Shown here: in pieces, positions 1 to 9,084 of the stretch
Position numbering within the stretch: the first letter of the stretch is position 1
Layout: each line of letters begins with the position of its first letter
Assembly: GCF_013415885.1 (NCBI RefSeq)
Contig: NZ_CP058910.1
Span: 434,001 to 498,000 of the forward strand
Direction of reading: 5' to 3'
From: Halosimplex rubrum
Lineage (GTDB): Archaea; Halobacteriota; Halobacteria; Halobacteriales; Haloarculaceae
DNA length: 64,000 bases
Notes under the pieces: model-generated
The model's input: only the letters and a program-made list of their open reading frames with translations
The model's database searches: none
What the model was told of the DNA's origin: nothing
Position numbers and translations under genes: made by a program

Positions 1-69
1 ACCCGAGAGAGGGCACCGATACCCAAAGAGCGTTCCGCACTCGGGCGACCACTGACCCGACCGCGTTCG

Positions 70-1962
70 CTACTCGTCGTCCTCGCGGCGCTGGTCGACC
101 GCGACCGTCCAGTCGCTCCCGTTCGACGCCTCGTCGGCGGCTTCCCCATCGTCGTCGTCACCCGACTCCGCTTCGTCCGCGCCGTCGTCTGACTCGACAT
201 CGTCCGCCACCTCCCCGGGAGCGCCCGACTCGGCGATGGTCTCCGAGTCGTCGCCGACGGTCTCGTCGGCGGACGCGTCAGGGCCGGTCAGCTCGTCCAC
301 GTCGGTACCGGGGAGGTCGGCGAGCTCCTCGCGCGCCGGCTCTCCGGACCGGTCGTCCGATGCGCCCTCGGCCCCGGGCGTCGCGTTATCGGCCTCCGAA
401 TCTTCGGCCGGGTCCGCGGCGCTCTCGCCGAAGTCCGCGGCGCCGTCGTCCGGGTCGGTCGCCTCGTCGTCGGCCGACTCGCCGTCCGCCGGCGCGTCCG
501 ACCGCTCGGCTTCGAGCGCCTCGATGCCGGGGGCGTCCGCGTCGACGAGGGGGTCGGCGGCCGACTCCGCCGACTTCGTCCCGTTTCCGACCGACCCCGA
601 CGCGTCCGGCGGCGTCTCGCCGTCGACCGACTCCTCGCCGACCGTTCGCCCGGGGTCGATCTGTTCGTCGGGGGTGAGCGCGGCGCCGGCGACGCCGGAG
701 GGCTCCGGCGTCGCACCGTCGCGGGGCGTCGCGGCCGCTTCGACCTTGCGGATGGCCTCCGGGGCGGCGACGACGTAGACGGCGTCGCCGGGGGCGAGCG
801 TCCGGTCGCGGGCCGGGAGCGGTTCGACGGGCCCCGAGTCGGGCCGGATCGCGACGACGGTCACGTCGAGGGCGCCGACGGGCTGGCCCGCGAGGTCGCT
901 CCCCGCGCCGACGGTGACGGCGGCCATCGTCTCCTCGGCGACCCGGAGGATCGACGCGAACTCCCGGTCGGGGCGCGTCTCGACGGGCAGGGTCACCAGT
1001 TTGTACTCGCCCTCGCCGTCGAGTTTCCGCGTGTCGGCGGCGTCGATGGCGAGCGTCGCCACGTCGTCGACGACCCCGCGCAGCTCCGCGGTGACGACGC
1101 GCTCGAAGGGGTCCGTGCGCCACACCTGGACGAGGTCGCCGGCGCTGGCGGCGAAGGCGGGGTCGGCTCTCACCGCGACCGCCGAGGTCTCGGGGGGCAA
1201 GGTCGGACCGATACCGGCGGCGCGGGAGCCGACGGCGAGGTACTCGACGCTCCCGTCGTCGGCCAGTTCGAGGTCGACGTGGCCGACGCCGTAGTCGGCC
1301 TTCAGCCGCGTCACGAGGCGCTCGCGCAGCTCCTCGACGGTCAGCCGCCGCGGGAAGACGAACGTCTTGCCGGCGAGTTTCTCCGTAGTCTCGGCGGGGA
1401 CGGGGTCGTAGCCGACGATGTCCTCGACCTCGTCGGGGAGCTCGACGGTGATGACGCGGCCGACGGCCTGGACGACGCGGCTGACCTCCGTCTCGACGGC
1501 CCGTTCGCCGGTGGCGACGGCCACGTCGCTGCCGAGGCGGTCGCCCACGTCGGCGCCGGCGCGGGTCGCGGCCAGTGCGACGAGGAACGTGACGACGTGG
1601 AACAGGATCCCCGCCTGGTCCAGGGGGTCGCCGCTCCCGTCGGGCGCGATGACCTCCCCGAGCGCCTGGTCGGTGTTGAGGACGACCGCGACGGCACTGA
1701 GACCGAACAGGGCGGGGAGTTCACCGGGGACGCGCTCGCGGACGTACCAGCGATAGAGGAGCGCGACGGCCGCCGCCACGCCGGCGGCGAGGACGGCGAA
1801 GGCGAGCACGCGCACCGCGTTCGTCAGCGCCCGCTCGGTGAGCGAGCCGGACTGGCCGACGACCGCGCCCGCGAGGTCGCCAGTAGCTGCGGCGTCGGCG
1901 ACGAGCGCGATGTCGCCGACCGCCGCGAACGCGGGCCAGACGCCCGCCGCGAGGCCGTTCAC
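70..1962 (-). CDS. TrkA-C domain membrane protein with long acidic tail
   Basis: Predicted 630-residue membrane-anchored regulator of the haloarchaeal TrkA-C group, probably involved in potassium or ion-flux control. The N-terminal ~130 residues hold about three hydrophobic segments. A soluble part follows, with an OB/RCK-like region and a C-terminal TrkA-C domain (about residues 350-430, containing PGDAVYVVAAPE). The last ~190 residues are an almost pure D/E/A/S/G tail without hydrophobic segments. Start: GTG at 1962, which overlaps the TGA of the upstream gene in a GTGA, so the two are translationally coupled. No TrkA-N nucleotide-binding domain is visible, so ligand control must come from TrkA-C or a partner. 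The exact substrate is inference. Confidence 0.8.
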   Translation of the reverse strand: MNGLAAGVWPAFAAVGDIALVADAAATGDLAGAVVGQSGSLTERALTNAVRVLAFAVLAAGVAAAVALLYRWYVRERVPGELPALFGLSAVAVVLNTDQALGEVIAPDGSGDPLDQAGILFHVVTFLVALAATRAGADVGDRLGSDVAVATGERAVETEVSRVVQAVGRVITVELPDEVEDIVGYDPVPAETTEKLAGKTFVFPRRLTVEELRERLVTRLKADYGVGHVDLELADDGSVEYLAVGSRAAGIGPTLPPETSAVAVRADPAFAASAGDLVQVWRTDPFERVVTAELRGVVDDVATLAIDAADTRKLDGEGEYKLVTLPVETRPDREFASILRVAEETMAAVTVGAGSDLAGQPVGALDVTVVAIRPDSGPVEPLPARDRTLAPGDAVYVVAAPEAIRKVEAAATPRDGATPEPSGVAGAALTPDEQIDPGRTVGEESVDGETPPDASGSVGNGTKSAESAADPLVDADAPGIEALEAERSDAPADGESADDEATDPDDGAADFGESAADPAEDSEADNATPGAEGASDDRSGEPAREELADLPGTDVDELTGPDASADETVGDDSETIAESGAPGEVADDVESDDGADEAESGDDDDGEAADEASNGSDWTVAVDQRREDDE

Positions 1963-3209
1963 GCCACCGCCTCCCGGAACGCGTCGAGTTCCCCGCGCGT
2001 CCCGACGGCGAACACCTCGTCGCCCGGGGAGAGCGTCGTCGACCCCTTGGGCGCGACGACCCAGCCGCTCGCGCCCCGCACCGCCATCACGGCGACGCCG
2101 TAGGCGCCCCGGACGTTCGCCTCGCCGACGGTCGCGCCGTCGAGCGGCCCGCCGGCGCCGACCGTGACGCGCCCGAACCGGCGGCCCGCTCTGCGGAGGA
2201 GACTGAGCAGTTCGTACTCCCGGCGGACGCCGCGGGACTCGACGACCACGCGGGCGCGGTCGGCCTTCAGCAGCGGCTCGGCGTCCGTCCGCGTGACCGC
2301 GACCGTGATCCGCCCCTCGCCACCGGTCGTCGTCGGCGCCCGCACCGGCTGTGGGACGCCGTCCTCGTCGTCCCCGTCGGCGTCGGCCTCGTCGTCGTCG
2401 CTCCCCGTCGCCTCGGGGTCGGGCCCGGCGGCGGCGGTCGCCTTCTGGGTCTTCGCGCTGACGACCGTCCCGCGGACCTGCGCGTCGGGCGTGATGAGCG
2501 TCACCTCGTCGCTGCGGGCGACGCCCGTCGGGACCAGCGCGGTCACCGAGACCGCCCGCTTGCCGTCGGGGACCCGTTTGGACAGGCCGGAGAAGGGCGG
2601 CGCGGCGACGACCGAGGCGCGGCCGCGCTCGTCGACGGTGACGGCGGCGTCGCCCAGGTCGTACTCGGTCTTGAGCCGCTCGGCCAGCCGCGATTCGAGC
2701 TCGGAGATCCGCAGATCGGCGGGGAACGTCCACTCGCTCGCGCGGATCTCGGCGCGCAGCTCGTCCGGGAGCGGCGGGTACCCCTCCATGTCGGCGACCT
2801 CGCCGACGACGCGGACCCGCGCCTCGTCGCGGCCGGCGAGCGCGCCCCGCACGTCCGCGGCGAGCGTCCGCTCGCGGAGTTGCTTCAGCGAGAGCCGCTT
2901 GGGGAAGGTCATCCCCATCTGGTCGCCGCGGCTGTGGGCGTACAGCGAGATCATCAGGACGACCAGGATCGCGGTCGTGATCGTCACGGCGTTGGCCGAT
3001 TCGGAGATCGTCGGGTCCGCGAGCGCGAGCAGGCCGCCGTTGACCCCCGCCAGCGCGACCGAGAGGACGACCACACCGAACCCGGGGATGGTGACGCCGG
3101 TGAAGTACTTGAAGACGAACCCGAGCGACCACGCGACCAGTCCCGGGATGATACCCGTGAGGATACCGAGATAGATACCGAACAGCAGTTCGACCGGGAA
3201 CGAAGCCAT
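1959..3209 (-). CDS. TrkA-C domain membrane protein
   Basis: 416-residue protein paralogous in layout to the gene after it: three predicted membrane segments (about residues 5-27, 37-60, 75-95), a long soluble region with an acidic insertion (about 265-290), and a C-terminal TrkA-C domain ending in PGDEVFAVGTRGELDAF. It forms a two-gene operon with the downstream TrkA-C gene (4-bp GTGA overlap). The ATG at 3209 was chosen because the membrane segment starts directly after it; upstream in-frame sequence is not membrane-like. Likely a subunit of an ion-transport or ligand-sensing membrane complex. The TrkA-C domain is seen; the transport role is inferred from family and neighbours. Confidence 0.8.
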   Translation of the reverse strand: MASFPVELLFGIYLGILTGIIPGLVAWSLGFVFKYFTGVTIPGFGVVVLSVALAGVNGGLLALADPTISESANAVTITTAILVVLMISLYAHSRGDQMGMTFPKRLSLKQLRERTLAADVRGALAGRDEARVRVVGEVADMEGYPPLPDELRAEIRASEWTFPADLRISELESRLAERLKTEYDLGDAAVTVDERGRASVVAAPPFSGLSKRVPDGKRAVSVTALVPTGVARSDEVTLITPDAQVRGTVVSAKTQKATAAAGPDPEATGSDDDEADADGDDEDGVPQPVRAPTTTGGEGRITVAVTRTDAEPLLKADRARVVVESRGVRREYELLSLLRRAGRRFGRVTVGAGGPLDGATVGEANVRGAYGVAVMAVRGASGWVVAPKGSTTLSPGDEVFAVGTRGELDAFREAVA

Positions 3210-3316
3210 GGGCGGTGTGACGGAATCCTCTCGTAAACCCCTATCGGCGATGGATCGGAGGACCGGCCGGCGGGAGCGTCTCCGACAGTGACAGGACCCA
3301 TCCCGGGTCGGTGGGA

Positions 3317-3322
3317 TTTTAG
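3317..3322 (+). promoter_or_regulatory. TATA-like box of the K+ channel gene
   Basis: TTTTAG lies centred about 27 nt upstream of the ATG at 3346, the spacing expected for a haloarchaeal TATA box driving a leaderless transcript. It supports the ATG at 3346 over the GTG six bases earlier. Confidence 0.5.
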
Positions 3323-3345
3323 CCGCTCGGGCACCTGCGGTGGGT

Positions 3346-4542
3346 ATGGACCCGAGGCGGCTGGCGCACCATCCGCAGACGGTGTTCGTCGGGACCCGCG
3401 CAGCCGTCTGGCTACCGACCGTCGTCGCCATCCTCTCGTTCGGGACGGGCGTGGCCAACATCAGCGCCACGTCGGTCAACCCCCTCATCGAGACGTACAT
3501 CGATATCCCCCGAGAGGTGCAGCGCGCTGCGGGCTTCACCGGCGCGCTCACCGGCTTCCTGATGCTGCTGAGCGCCTGGGGGATGCGCCGGCGGCTGCGC
3601 GCGGCGTGGTTCTCGACGGTCGTGCTCCTCCCGGTGACGGCCGTCCAGGGGCTCGCCCAATCGAGCCGCTACTCGCTGCCGCTGATCGCCCTGTCGCTGC
3701 TGTCGCTGCCGACCGTACTGGTGAACTACCGGCGGTTCGACCGGCGGGCGGACCTCTCGACGACCCAGCTCGCCGCGGCCGCCGCGCTGTCGGGGACGCT
3801 CGTCTACGGCACCGTCGGCGCCTACCAGCTGCGCGAGGAGTTCACCAACCTCTCGACGCTGACCGACGCGCTGTACTACACCATCGTCACCGCCAGCACC
3901 GTCGGCTACGGCGACGTGACGCCCGCGAGCCAGCAGGCGAAGCTGTTCGGGATGAGCGTCCTCGTGCTCGGCGTCGCCAGCTTCACCGTCGCGCTGGGGT
4001 CGCTGCTGGGCCCCGCCATCGAGGCTCGCCTCTCGCAAGCACTCGGTACAATGAACGAATCCGACCTGGAACTCCTGGACGACCACGTCGTCGTCCTGGG
4101 CTACGGCGACCTGACCGAACCGCTGCTCGAAGAACTCTCCCACGCCGCCGAGTTCGTCGTGATAACGCCCGACAGCGACCTGGCGGCCTCGTTGCGAACC
4201 CGGGACCTACACGTCGTCGTCGGCGACCCCAGCGACGAGGACCCGCAGAGACAGGCCGGCGTCGAACACGCCCGCGCCGTCATCGCCGCGACCAACGAAG
4301 ACGCTCAGGACGCGCTGTCGATCCTCACCGCCCGACAGTGCCACCCCGGCGCCCGCATCGTCGCCGCCGCCACCGACCGCGAGAACGTCGAGAAACTCCG
4401 TCGCGCCGGCGCCGACGCCGTCATCAGCCCCGCCGTCATCGGCGGCCACCTCCTCGTCGAGTCCGCGCTGGGCAGCGGCGACATGGAGGGGCTCGCCGAG
4501 CGCCTGCTCGACGCCGAGGACGACGACGGGGCCGACGACTGA
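3346..4542 (+). CDS. potassium channel with RCK (TrkA-N) domain
   Basis: 398-residue voltage-gated-like K+ channel. The first ~170 residues give four hydrophobic segments, then the pore helix and selectivity filter TVGYGD (residues 185-190), a last membrane segment, and a cytoplasmic TrkA-N/RCK domain from about residue 245. The Rossmann glycine motif is GYGDLT (about 252-257), with the third glycine replaced by threonine, so nucleotide binding may differ from standard RCK domains. The C-terminus is short and acidic, with no TrkA-C domain; the neighbouring divergent TrkA-C genes might supply one in trans (inference). Role: K+ conductance at the cell membrane, important for salt-in osmoadaptation. 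Confidence 0.9.
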   Translation: MDPRRLAHHPQTVFVGTRAAVWLPTVVAILSFGTGVANISATSVNPLIETYIDIPREVQRAAGFTGALTGFLMLLSAWGMRRRLRAAWFSTVVLLPVTAVQGLAQSSRYSLPLIALSLLSLPTVLVNYRRFDRRADLSTTQLAAAAALSGTLVYGTVGAYQLREEFTNLSTLTDALYYTIVTASTVGYGDVTPASQQAKLFGMSVLVLGVASFTVALGSLLGPAIEARLSQALGTMNESDLELLDDHVVVLGYGDLTEPLLEELSHAAEFVVITPDSDLAASLRTRDLHVVVGDPSDEDPQRQAGVEHARAVIAATNEDAQDALSILTARQCHPGARIVAAATDRENVEKLRRAGADAVISPAVIGGHLLVESALGSGDMEGLAERLLDAEDDDGADD

Positions 4543-4566
4543 GGCCCGTTCCGGCCGCCGACCCGC

Positions 4567-6111
4567 TCACGACCGGTCGACGATCACCACGTCGGCGTCC
4601 AGGTCCTGGATGCGCTCGAAGGTGGGCGGGGAGATCAGTCGCGAGGCCGTCGAGCGGTCGGTGCTGGCGCCCATGAAGAGGAGGTCGAAGTCGTCGGCGT
4701 TGTCGGCGAGGTAGCGCTCGATGGTCTCGACGGCGACGCGCGTCTCGAAGCCGCCGTCGAACGCCTCGACCAGGTCGGCGAGCATCGCCTCGGCGCGCCG
4801 GCGCTCGCGCCCGCCCGAGACGCACGAACAGACGCTGATCCGACCCGACCGGCCGACCAGCCGGCGAGCGAAGTCGAGCATGCTGTGAGCCACGTCGCTC
4901 GCCCGGCGGACCGGCACCAGCACGCGCTTCCAGCGGGTCCGCCCGGCCGCCGAGCGGTGGACGACCACGTCGACGTCGCCGCGGAACAGGTCGTAGATGT
5001 AGGGCGTGAGCGCGCCGTGGCGCTGCTCGTAGGCCGCCGCGACCAGATCGCAGTTCGTCTCCCGGGCGGTCTTGAGCACGGTGGCCGCCCGCGAGCGACC
5101 CCCCACGGCGACGACCACCTCGCAGGGTACCCCGACTCGCGTCTCGATCTCGCTCGCGCGGTCTTCGAGGTGCGCCGCCGCCTCGGCGACCGCTCGCTCC
5201 TCGGCGCGGTCCCCGGGCGAGTCGCCCTCGCCGTCGTCCTCTCGCCCGTCGGACGACCCGTCGCGGTCACCGTTCGAGACCGACTCGCCGTCGGCGACGC
5301 GCCGGTCGGCTCGCCGGCCCTCGTCGAGGAGGTCCCGCTCGGCGCTGGCGACGGCCCCGTCGTCGACCACGTCCAGCAGGACGACCTTCCCGGCGTCGTG
5401 GGCGGCGGCCAGTCGGGCGCCGAGCATCGCCGTGGCGTCGGGGTTGTCCCCGCGCATCGGGACGAGGACGTGGTCGTCGCTGCCCGTCGACTCGTAGAGG
5501 AACTGCGCGCGCCGGTCGTAGAAGCGCTCGCGCCAGACGACGAACACCAGCGCGACGACGCTGCTGGCCAGCAGGACCGACAGCGCGAACACCAGCTGGT
5601 CGCCCGGGCTGACCAGCAGCCCCAGCAGCGCCGTCGAGTAGGCCGACGGCTCCTCGATGTCCAGCGCCCAGGTGCTCGCCCCGGCGAGGAAGACCGCGAC
5701 CGCGGCCTGAAACGCGCCGACGGTCAGGCCCTCGACCGCGACCCCCGCGACGGCCCCGCCGCCGCCGAGGCCGAGCGCCGACGCGAGACCGAGCGCGGCC
5801 CAGCCACAGAGCGCGCCGGCGGTGAGTCCGGCGACGAACCGCGTCGGCGAGGCGTACTTCCCCTCCGGGTCGGCAAAGAGCGTGTAGGTGCCCGACGCCA
5901 GCGGCGGAAAGAGCAGAAAGGACAGCTGCTCGATGCTGTTGAACAGAAGCGTCACGACCGCGATCAGCAGCGGGACGAACGCGAGGACCGAGACGTGGAC
6001 GAGGTTGCTCGTCCGCTCGACCCAGCGACGGAGGGCCCGCAGCTCCCGCCGCTCGAGCCGCCGGAGCCGCGCGACCGCCGCGTAGATCCGGTCGCCGAGC
6101 GGGCCGCGCAT
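4567..6111 (-). CDS. HPP-family membrane protein fused to UspA domains
   Basis: 514 residues. The N-terminal ~220 residues form an HPP-type integral membrane domain with several hydrophobic segments and the motif EEPSAYSTALLGLL. The C-terminal part (from about 225) is two UspA-like halves (HVLVPMRGDN... and KRVLVPVRRAS...) split by an acidic linker around residues 275-310. It converges with the K+ channel gene (24-bp gap). HPP-UspA fusions are known in haloarchaea; the HPP domain has been linked to nitrite or anion transport in other organisms, but the substrate here cannot be read. ATG at 6111 chosen; a GTG three codons upstream is possible. Confidence 0.8.
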   Translation of the reverse strand: MRGPLGDRIYAAVARLRRLERRELRALRRWVERTSNLVHVSVLAFVPLLIAVVTLLFNSIEQLSFLLFPPLASGTYTLFADPEGKYASPTRFVAGLTAGALCGWAALGLASALGLGGGGAVAGVAVEGLTVGAFQAAVAVFLAGASTWALDIEEPSAYSTALLGLLVSPGDQLVFALSVLLASSVVALVFVVWRERFYDRRAQFLYESTGSDDHVLVPMRGDNPDATAMLGARLAAAHDAGKVVLLDVVDDGAVASAERDLLDEGRRADRRVADGESVSNGDRDGSSDGREDDGEGDSPGDRAEERAVAEAAAHLEDRASEIETRVGVPCEVVVAVGGRSRAATVLKTARETNCDLVAAAYEQRHGALTPYIYDLFRGDVDVVVHRSAAGRTRWKRVLVPVRRASDVAHSMLDFARRLVGRSGRISVCSCVSGGRERRRAEAMLADLVEAFDGGFETRVAVETIERYLADNADDFDLLFMGASTDRSTASRLISPPTFERIQDLDADVVIVDRS

Positions 6112-6220
6112 GGCCGCCACTATCCAACCCGCGGCACAAAAATGATCGTCCGACCGCCCGGTCGACGCGGGGTCGAGCGGTTCGGCGTCCTCGACGCTCG
6201 CCGGCCGGAGGAACCGCCGC

Positions 6221-6946
6221 TCAGAGTCGCGTCGCCGCTTCCAGGGAGATCTCGATCGCTCGCTCGACGTTGTTCTTCGCCTTCTCGGGGAGTTCCTCGT
6301 CGTCGGTCTCACCCTTCTGGGTGCCCTCGACGAGGTTGCCGTCGACGGTGCAGATGGCGCCGGCGGCCAGCCCCTTCCGCCGGGCGAGCGTGAAGACGGC
6401 GGCGGCCTCCATCTCGACGGCCAGCAGGCCCGCGGCCTCCCAGTCCTCGACGTACTCGTCGGTCTCGGCGTAGAAGGCGTCGTCCGTCGCGATGGCGCCG
6501 ACGTGGACGTCCTCGCCGCGCTGTTCCGCGCTGCGGACGAGCGTGTCCAGCGTGTCGTAGTCGGCGACCGCGGGGTACTCCACCTTCTCGTAGCGCTTGG
6601 TCGTCCCCTCGTCTTTGGCCGCGCCCGTCGCGACGACCATGTCGCCGATCTCGATGTCCGACTGCAGCGCCCCCGTCGTGCCGACGCGAACGAAGGTGTC
6701 GACGCCGACGTTCGCGAGCTCCTCGACGGCGATCGTCGCGGAGGGACAGCCGATCCCCGTCGAGCAGATCGTCAGGTCCCGGCCCTCGTAGGTCGCGTTG
6801 ACCAGCTTGTACTCGCGGTTCTCGGCCACGGGTTCGACGTTCTCGCAGTGGCCGGCGATGCGCTCGACGCGCCCGGGGTCGCCGGGGATCAGCGCGATGT
6901 CGTGTACGTCGCCCTCCTCGACCAGCAGATGCGGCTGTTTCGCCAT
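6221..6946 (-). CDS. nucleoside phosphorylase (uridine/purine type)
   Basis: 241-residue PNP/UDP-family phosphorylase, cleaving nucleosides with phosphate in cytoplasmic salvage. Visible family motifs are IPGDPGRVERIA (phosphate site) near the N-terminus, CSTGIGCPSA, VRVGTTGAL, and AVEMEAAAVF, whose glutamates bind ribose. The length matches E. coli uridine phosphorylase. The signature is closest to uridine phosphorylase (udp), but base specificity cannot be fixed by reading. The deoC gene 1.3 kb away fits nucleoside and deoxyribose catabolism. ATG at 6946 directly precedes the conserved start of the family. Confidence 0.85.
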   Translation of the reverse strand: MAKQPHLLVEEGDVHDIALIPGDPGRVERIAGHCENVEPVAENREYKLVNATYEGRDLTICSTGIGCPSATIAVEELANVGVDTFVRVGTTGALQSDIEIGDMVVATGAAKDEGTTKRYEKVEYPAVADYDTLDTLVRSAEQRGEDVHVGAIATDDAFYAETDEYVEDWEAAGLLAVEMEAAAVFTLARRKGLAAGAICTVDGNLVEGTQKGETDDEELPEKAKNNVERAIEISLEAATRL

Positions 6947-7079
6947 GGGCGACTCTGCGTCCGGGCGGGGCAAAACGGTACCCGTTCGGGCGGCCGCGTC
7001 CGTCGCCGACCGGTTCCTCCGGAACGGTTCGGACGGATGGGGAGGGCTCCGGAGCCGAACGGGGGAGCGTTTCGGTAGC

Positions 7080-7283
7080 GATTCGAACCCCGAAAACCGC
7101 ACGATTCCGGCAGGGTTCGACCCGAAACGAGGGGGTTCGCCGTGGGATAGCGGTTCGACACGAAACGGGGGTGGTGGCGGGCGTCGACCGAGCGGCCGTT
7201 CGGGTCGCGGGCGGTCGAACGGCGGCGGCCGACCGACCGGAGGGCGGTGGTCGAGCGGGCGGAGGGCGGCGGTCGAGCGGGCG
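7080..7283. repeat. degenerate GGTTCGA repeats and a 22-bp tandem duplication
   Basis: The 338-bp gap 6947-7284 between two minus-strand genes holds no convincing gene. It contains three spaced, related units: GATTCGAACCCCGAAAAC at 7080, GGTTCGACCCGAAACG at 7114 and GGTTCGACACGAAACG at 7152. Further on is a 22-bp unit repeated in tandem with one mismatch (7240-7261 and 7262-7283), ending at the stop of the DUF63 gene. No tRNA fold fits the GGTTCGA units. Confidence 0.55.
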
Positions 7284-7284
7284 G

Positions 7285-8127
7285 TCAGAGCGCGGGACCG
7301 ATCAGGAACAGGAAGAGGTTGTTGGCGGCGGGGCCCATGCCGACGGCGGCGACGAAGGCGAAGAGGAGGTTCCCCTGGGTGGGGTCGTCCTCGACGAGGT
7401 CGGCCAGGAGGACGACGATGCCGGCGGCGACGACGAGCTTGACGACGGCGAACAGCCAGCCCTTGCCGATGTAGGGGTAGGTGGGGAGCGTCTCGGCGAA
7501 GTCCATGACCCGGCGGGGGATGGGGGTACGCTCGCCGGTGCCGATCACGTCGACGCCGACGGCCGTCGAGAAGCCGTCGAGGGCGTGGGCGAACACGACC
7601 AGCGGGCCGGCGACGCCGGCGCGGTCGACGGCGGCGGTCCACTTGAGTGCGAGCAGGTAGTACACCGGCGCGGTGAGCACGCCGGCGCCGAGAAAGCCGA
7701 TCGGGAGCCAGACCAGCGCGGTCGTCGAGTCGACGCGGCCGGCGGCGAAGACGTACGCGACGGCCGTCAGCGCGAGGACGAGCGCCGTTCCGAAGAACCC
7801 GAGGTTCCGGGCGATCCGACCCGTGTCGTCGAGCATCTGGGCGCGGATGACCGAGGGGAGCCAGACGGCGGCGCCGAGGAGGAACGTCGTCACGTACACC
7901 GCCGGCGCGGCGAAGAAGGGTCTGAGGACCGCGGGGAAGAGCCCGGCCTGCTCGAAGGCGTGGAACGCGCCGCCGGCGATCATCCACGGCGCGAGCGCGA
8001 GCACCTGCCGGGACGTGACCGGCGGGTCCAGCAGGTAGAGGCCGGCCACCGACGCCGCCGTCAGCACGACCAGCGTGATCGCGTACGGCAGCGGCGGGAT
8101 CACCAGCCCGCTCGGGAGGATCTGCAT
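7285..8127 (-). CDS. DUF63 family membrane protein
   Basis: 280-residue polytopic membrane protein with about seven hydrophobic segments. It matches the archaeal DUF63 family by motifs such as GGAFHAFEQAG, the conserved FAHALDGFSTAVGVD segment and the C-terminal MGPAANNLFLF. The family is common in Euryarchaeota and its function is unknown. ATG at 8127 precedes the first membrane helix. It is divergent from deoC, with a 177-bp shared promoter region. Confidence 0.85.
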   Translation of the reverse strand: MQILPSGLVIPPLPYAITLVVLTAASVAGLYLLDPPVTSRQVLALAPWMIAGGAFHAFEQAGLFPAVLRPFFAAPAVYVTTFLLGAAVWLPSVIRAQMLDDTGRIARNLGFFGTALVLALTAVAYVFAAGRVDSTTALVWLPIGFLGAGVLTAPVYYLLALKWTAAVDRAGVAGPLVVFAHALDGFSTAVGVDVIGTGERTPIPRRVMDFAETLPTYPYIGKGWLFAVVKLVVAAGIVVLLADLVEDDPTQGNLLFAFVAAVGMGPAANNLFLFLIGPAL

Positions 8128-8304
8128 ACCCTGTGGCGCGGCGTCGACCGACGAAAGGGTTGCGGTCGGTGCGGTGTCGTTCGGTGGCGGGGTCCCGGTC
8201 GGAAACGACGAGCCCACGCCGCGACCGCCGGCGCGACCGCCGCCGCGCGCCCCGACGCCGCCGATCCGGGCGGGCTTTAGTGGCGGGGGTGCGAGGAGGG
8301 AGCT

Positions 8305-8991
8305 ATGACCACGGACGCCGCGGACCTGACGGGTCGCATCGAACACACGGTCCTCGGGCCGGAGACGACGCCGGACGACGTGATCGCCGTGCTCGACGCC
8401 GCCATCGAGTACGGCCTGCGCGCCTGCATCCCGCCCTGTTACCTCGAACTCGCCGACGGCTACGCCCCGACCGTGCCGCTGTCGACCGTCGTGGGCTTCC
8501 CGCACGGCCAGCACACGCCCGCGACGAAGGTCGCCGAGGCCGAGGACGCCTGGGAGGCCGGCGCCGACGAACTCGACGTGGTGATCAACGTCGGCCGTCT
8601 GCGGGCCGACGAGGACGGCGCCGTGACCGACGAGATCGAGGAAGTCGTCGCCGCCGTCCCGGTCCCGGTGAAGGTGATCGTCGAGACGCCGCTGTTGTCC
8701 GACGCGGAGAAACGCCGCGCCGCCGCCTGCGCCGCCGAGGCCGACGCCGACTACCTCAAGACCGCGACCGGCTTCTCCGACGGCGGCGCGACGGTGCCGG
8801 ACGTGGAGCTGTTGAGCGAGTACCTGCCCGTCAAGGCCTCCGGCGGGATCGGCTCGTGGAGCGAGATGGAAGCGATGCTCGACGCGGGCGCGGAGCGGAT
8901 CGGCGCCTCCAGCGGCGACGCCATCGCCCGGGCGTTCCTCGACCAGCACGAGACCGCCGAGCGCTCGGACGTGAGCGGCTGGGACGACTAG
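8305..8991 (+). CDS. deoC: deoxyribose-phosphate aldolase
   Basis: 228 residues; class I aldolase that splits 2-deoxyribose-5-phosphate into glyceraldehyde-3-phosphate and acetaldehyde. Catalytic features are visible: ELDVVINVG with the aspartate at D91, and YLKTATGF with the Schiff-base lysine at K152. A phosphate-binding SGGIG lies near residue 180. The length is typical for archaeal DeoC. A GAGGAGGG Shine-Dalgarno-like stretch lies just before the ATG, and CTTTAG at 8275-8280 sits at TATA distance. With the nearby nucleoside phosphorylase it fits deoxynucleoside breakdown. Confidence 0.93.
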   Translation: MTTDAADLTGRIEHTVLGPETTPDDVIAVLDAAIEYGLRACIPPCYLELADGYAPTVPLSTVVGFPHGQHTPATKVAEAEDAWEAGADELDVVINVGRLRADEDGAVTDEIEEVVAAVPVPVKVIVETPLLSDAEKRRAAACAAEADADYLKTATGFSDGGATVPDVELLSEYLPVKASGGIGSWSEMEAMLDAGAERIGASSGDAIARAFLDQHETAERSDVSGWDD

Positions 8992-9084
8992 CGTCCGTTC
9001 CGTCGACGGCCGTGGCGAACGCTCCGAGCCGCGCCCCCGATCCGTCGCGCTTTTGACCGCGAGCGCCAAGAGGATACCAACGCG

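Noticed and set aside
7078-7170. GATTCGAACCCC and GGTTCGAC words suggestive of tRNA T-arms
   Set aside because: No matching acceptor, D-arm or anticodon arm could be found around any of them; they are better described as spaced repeats.
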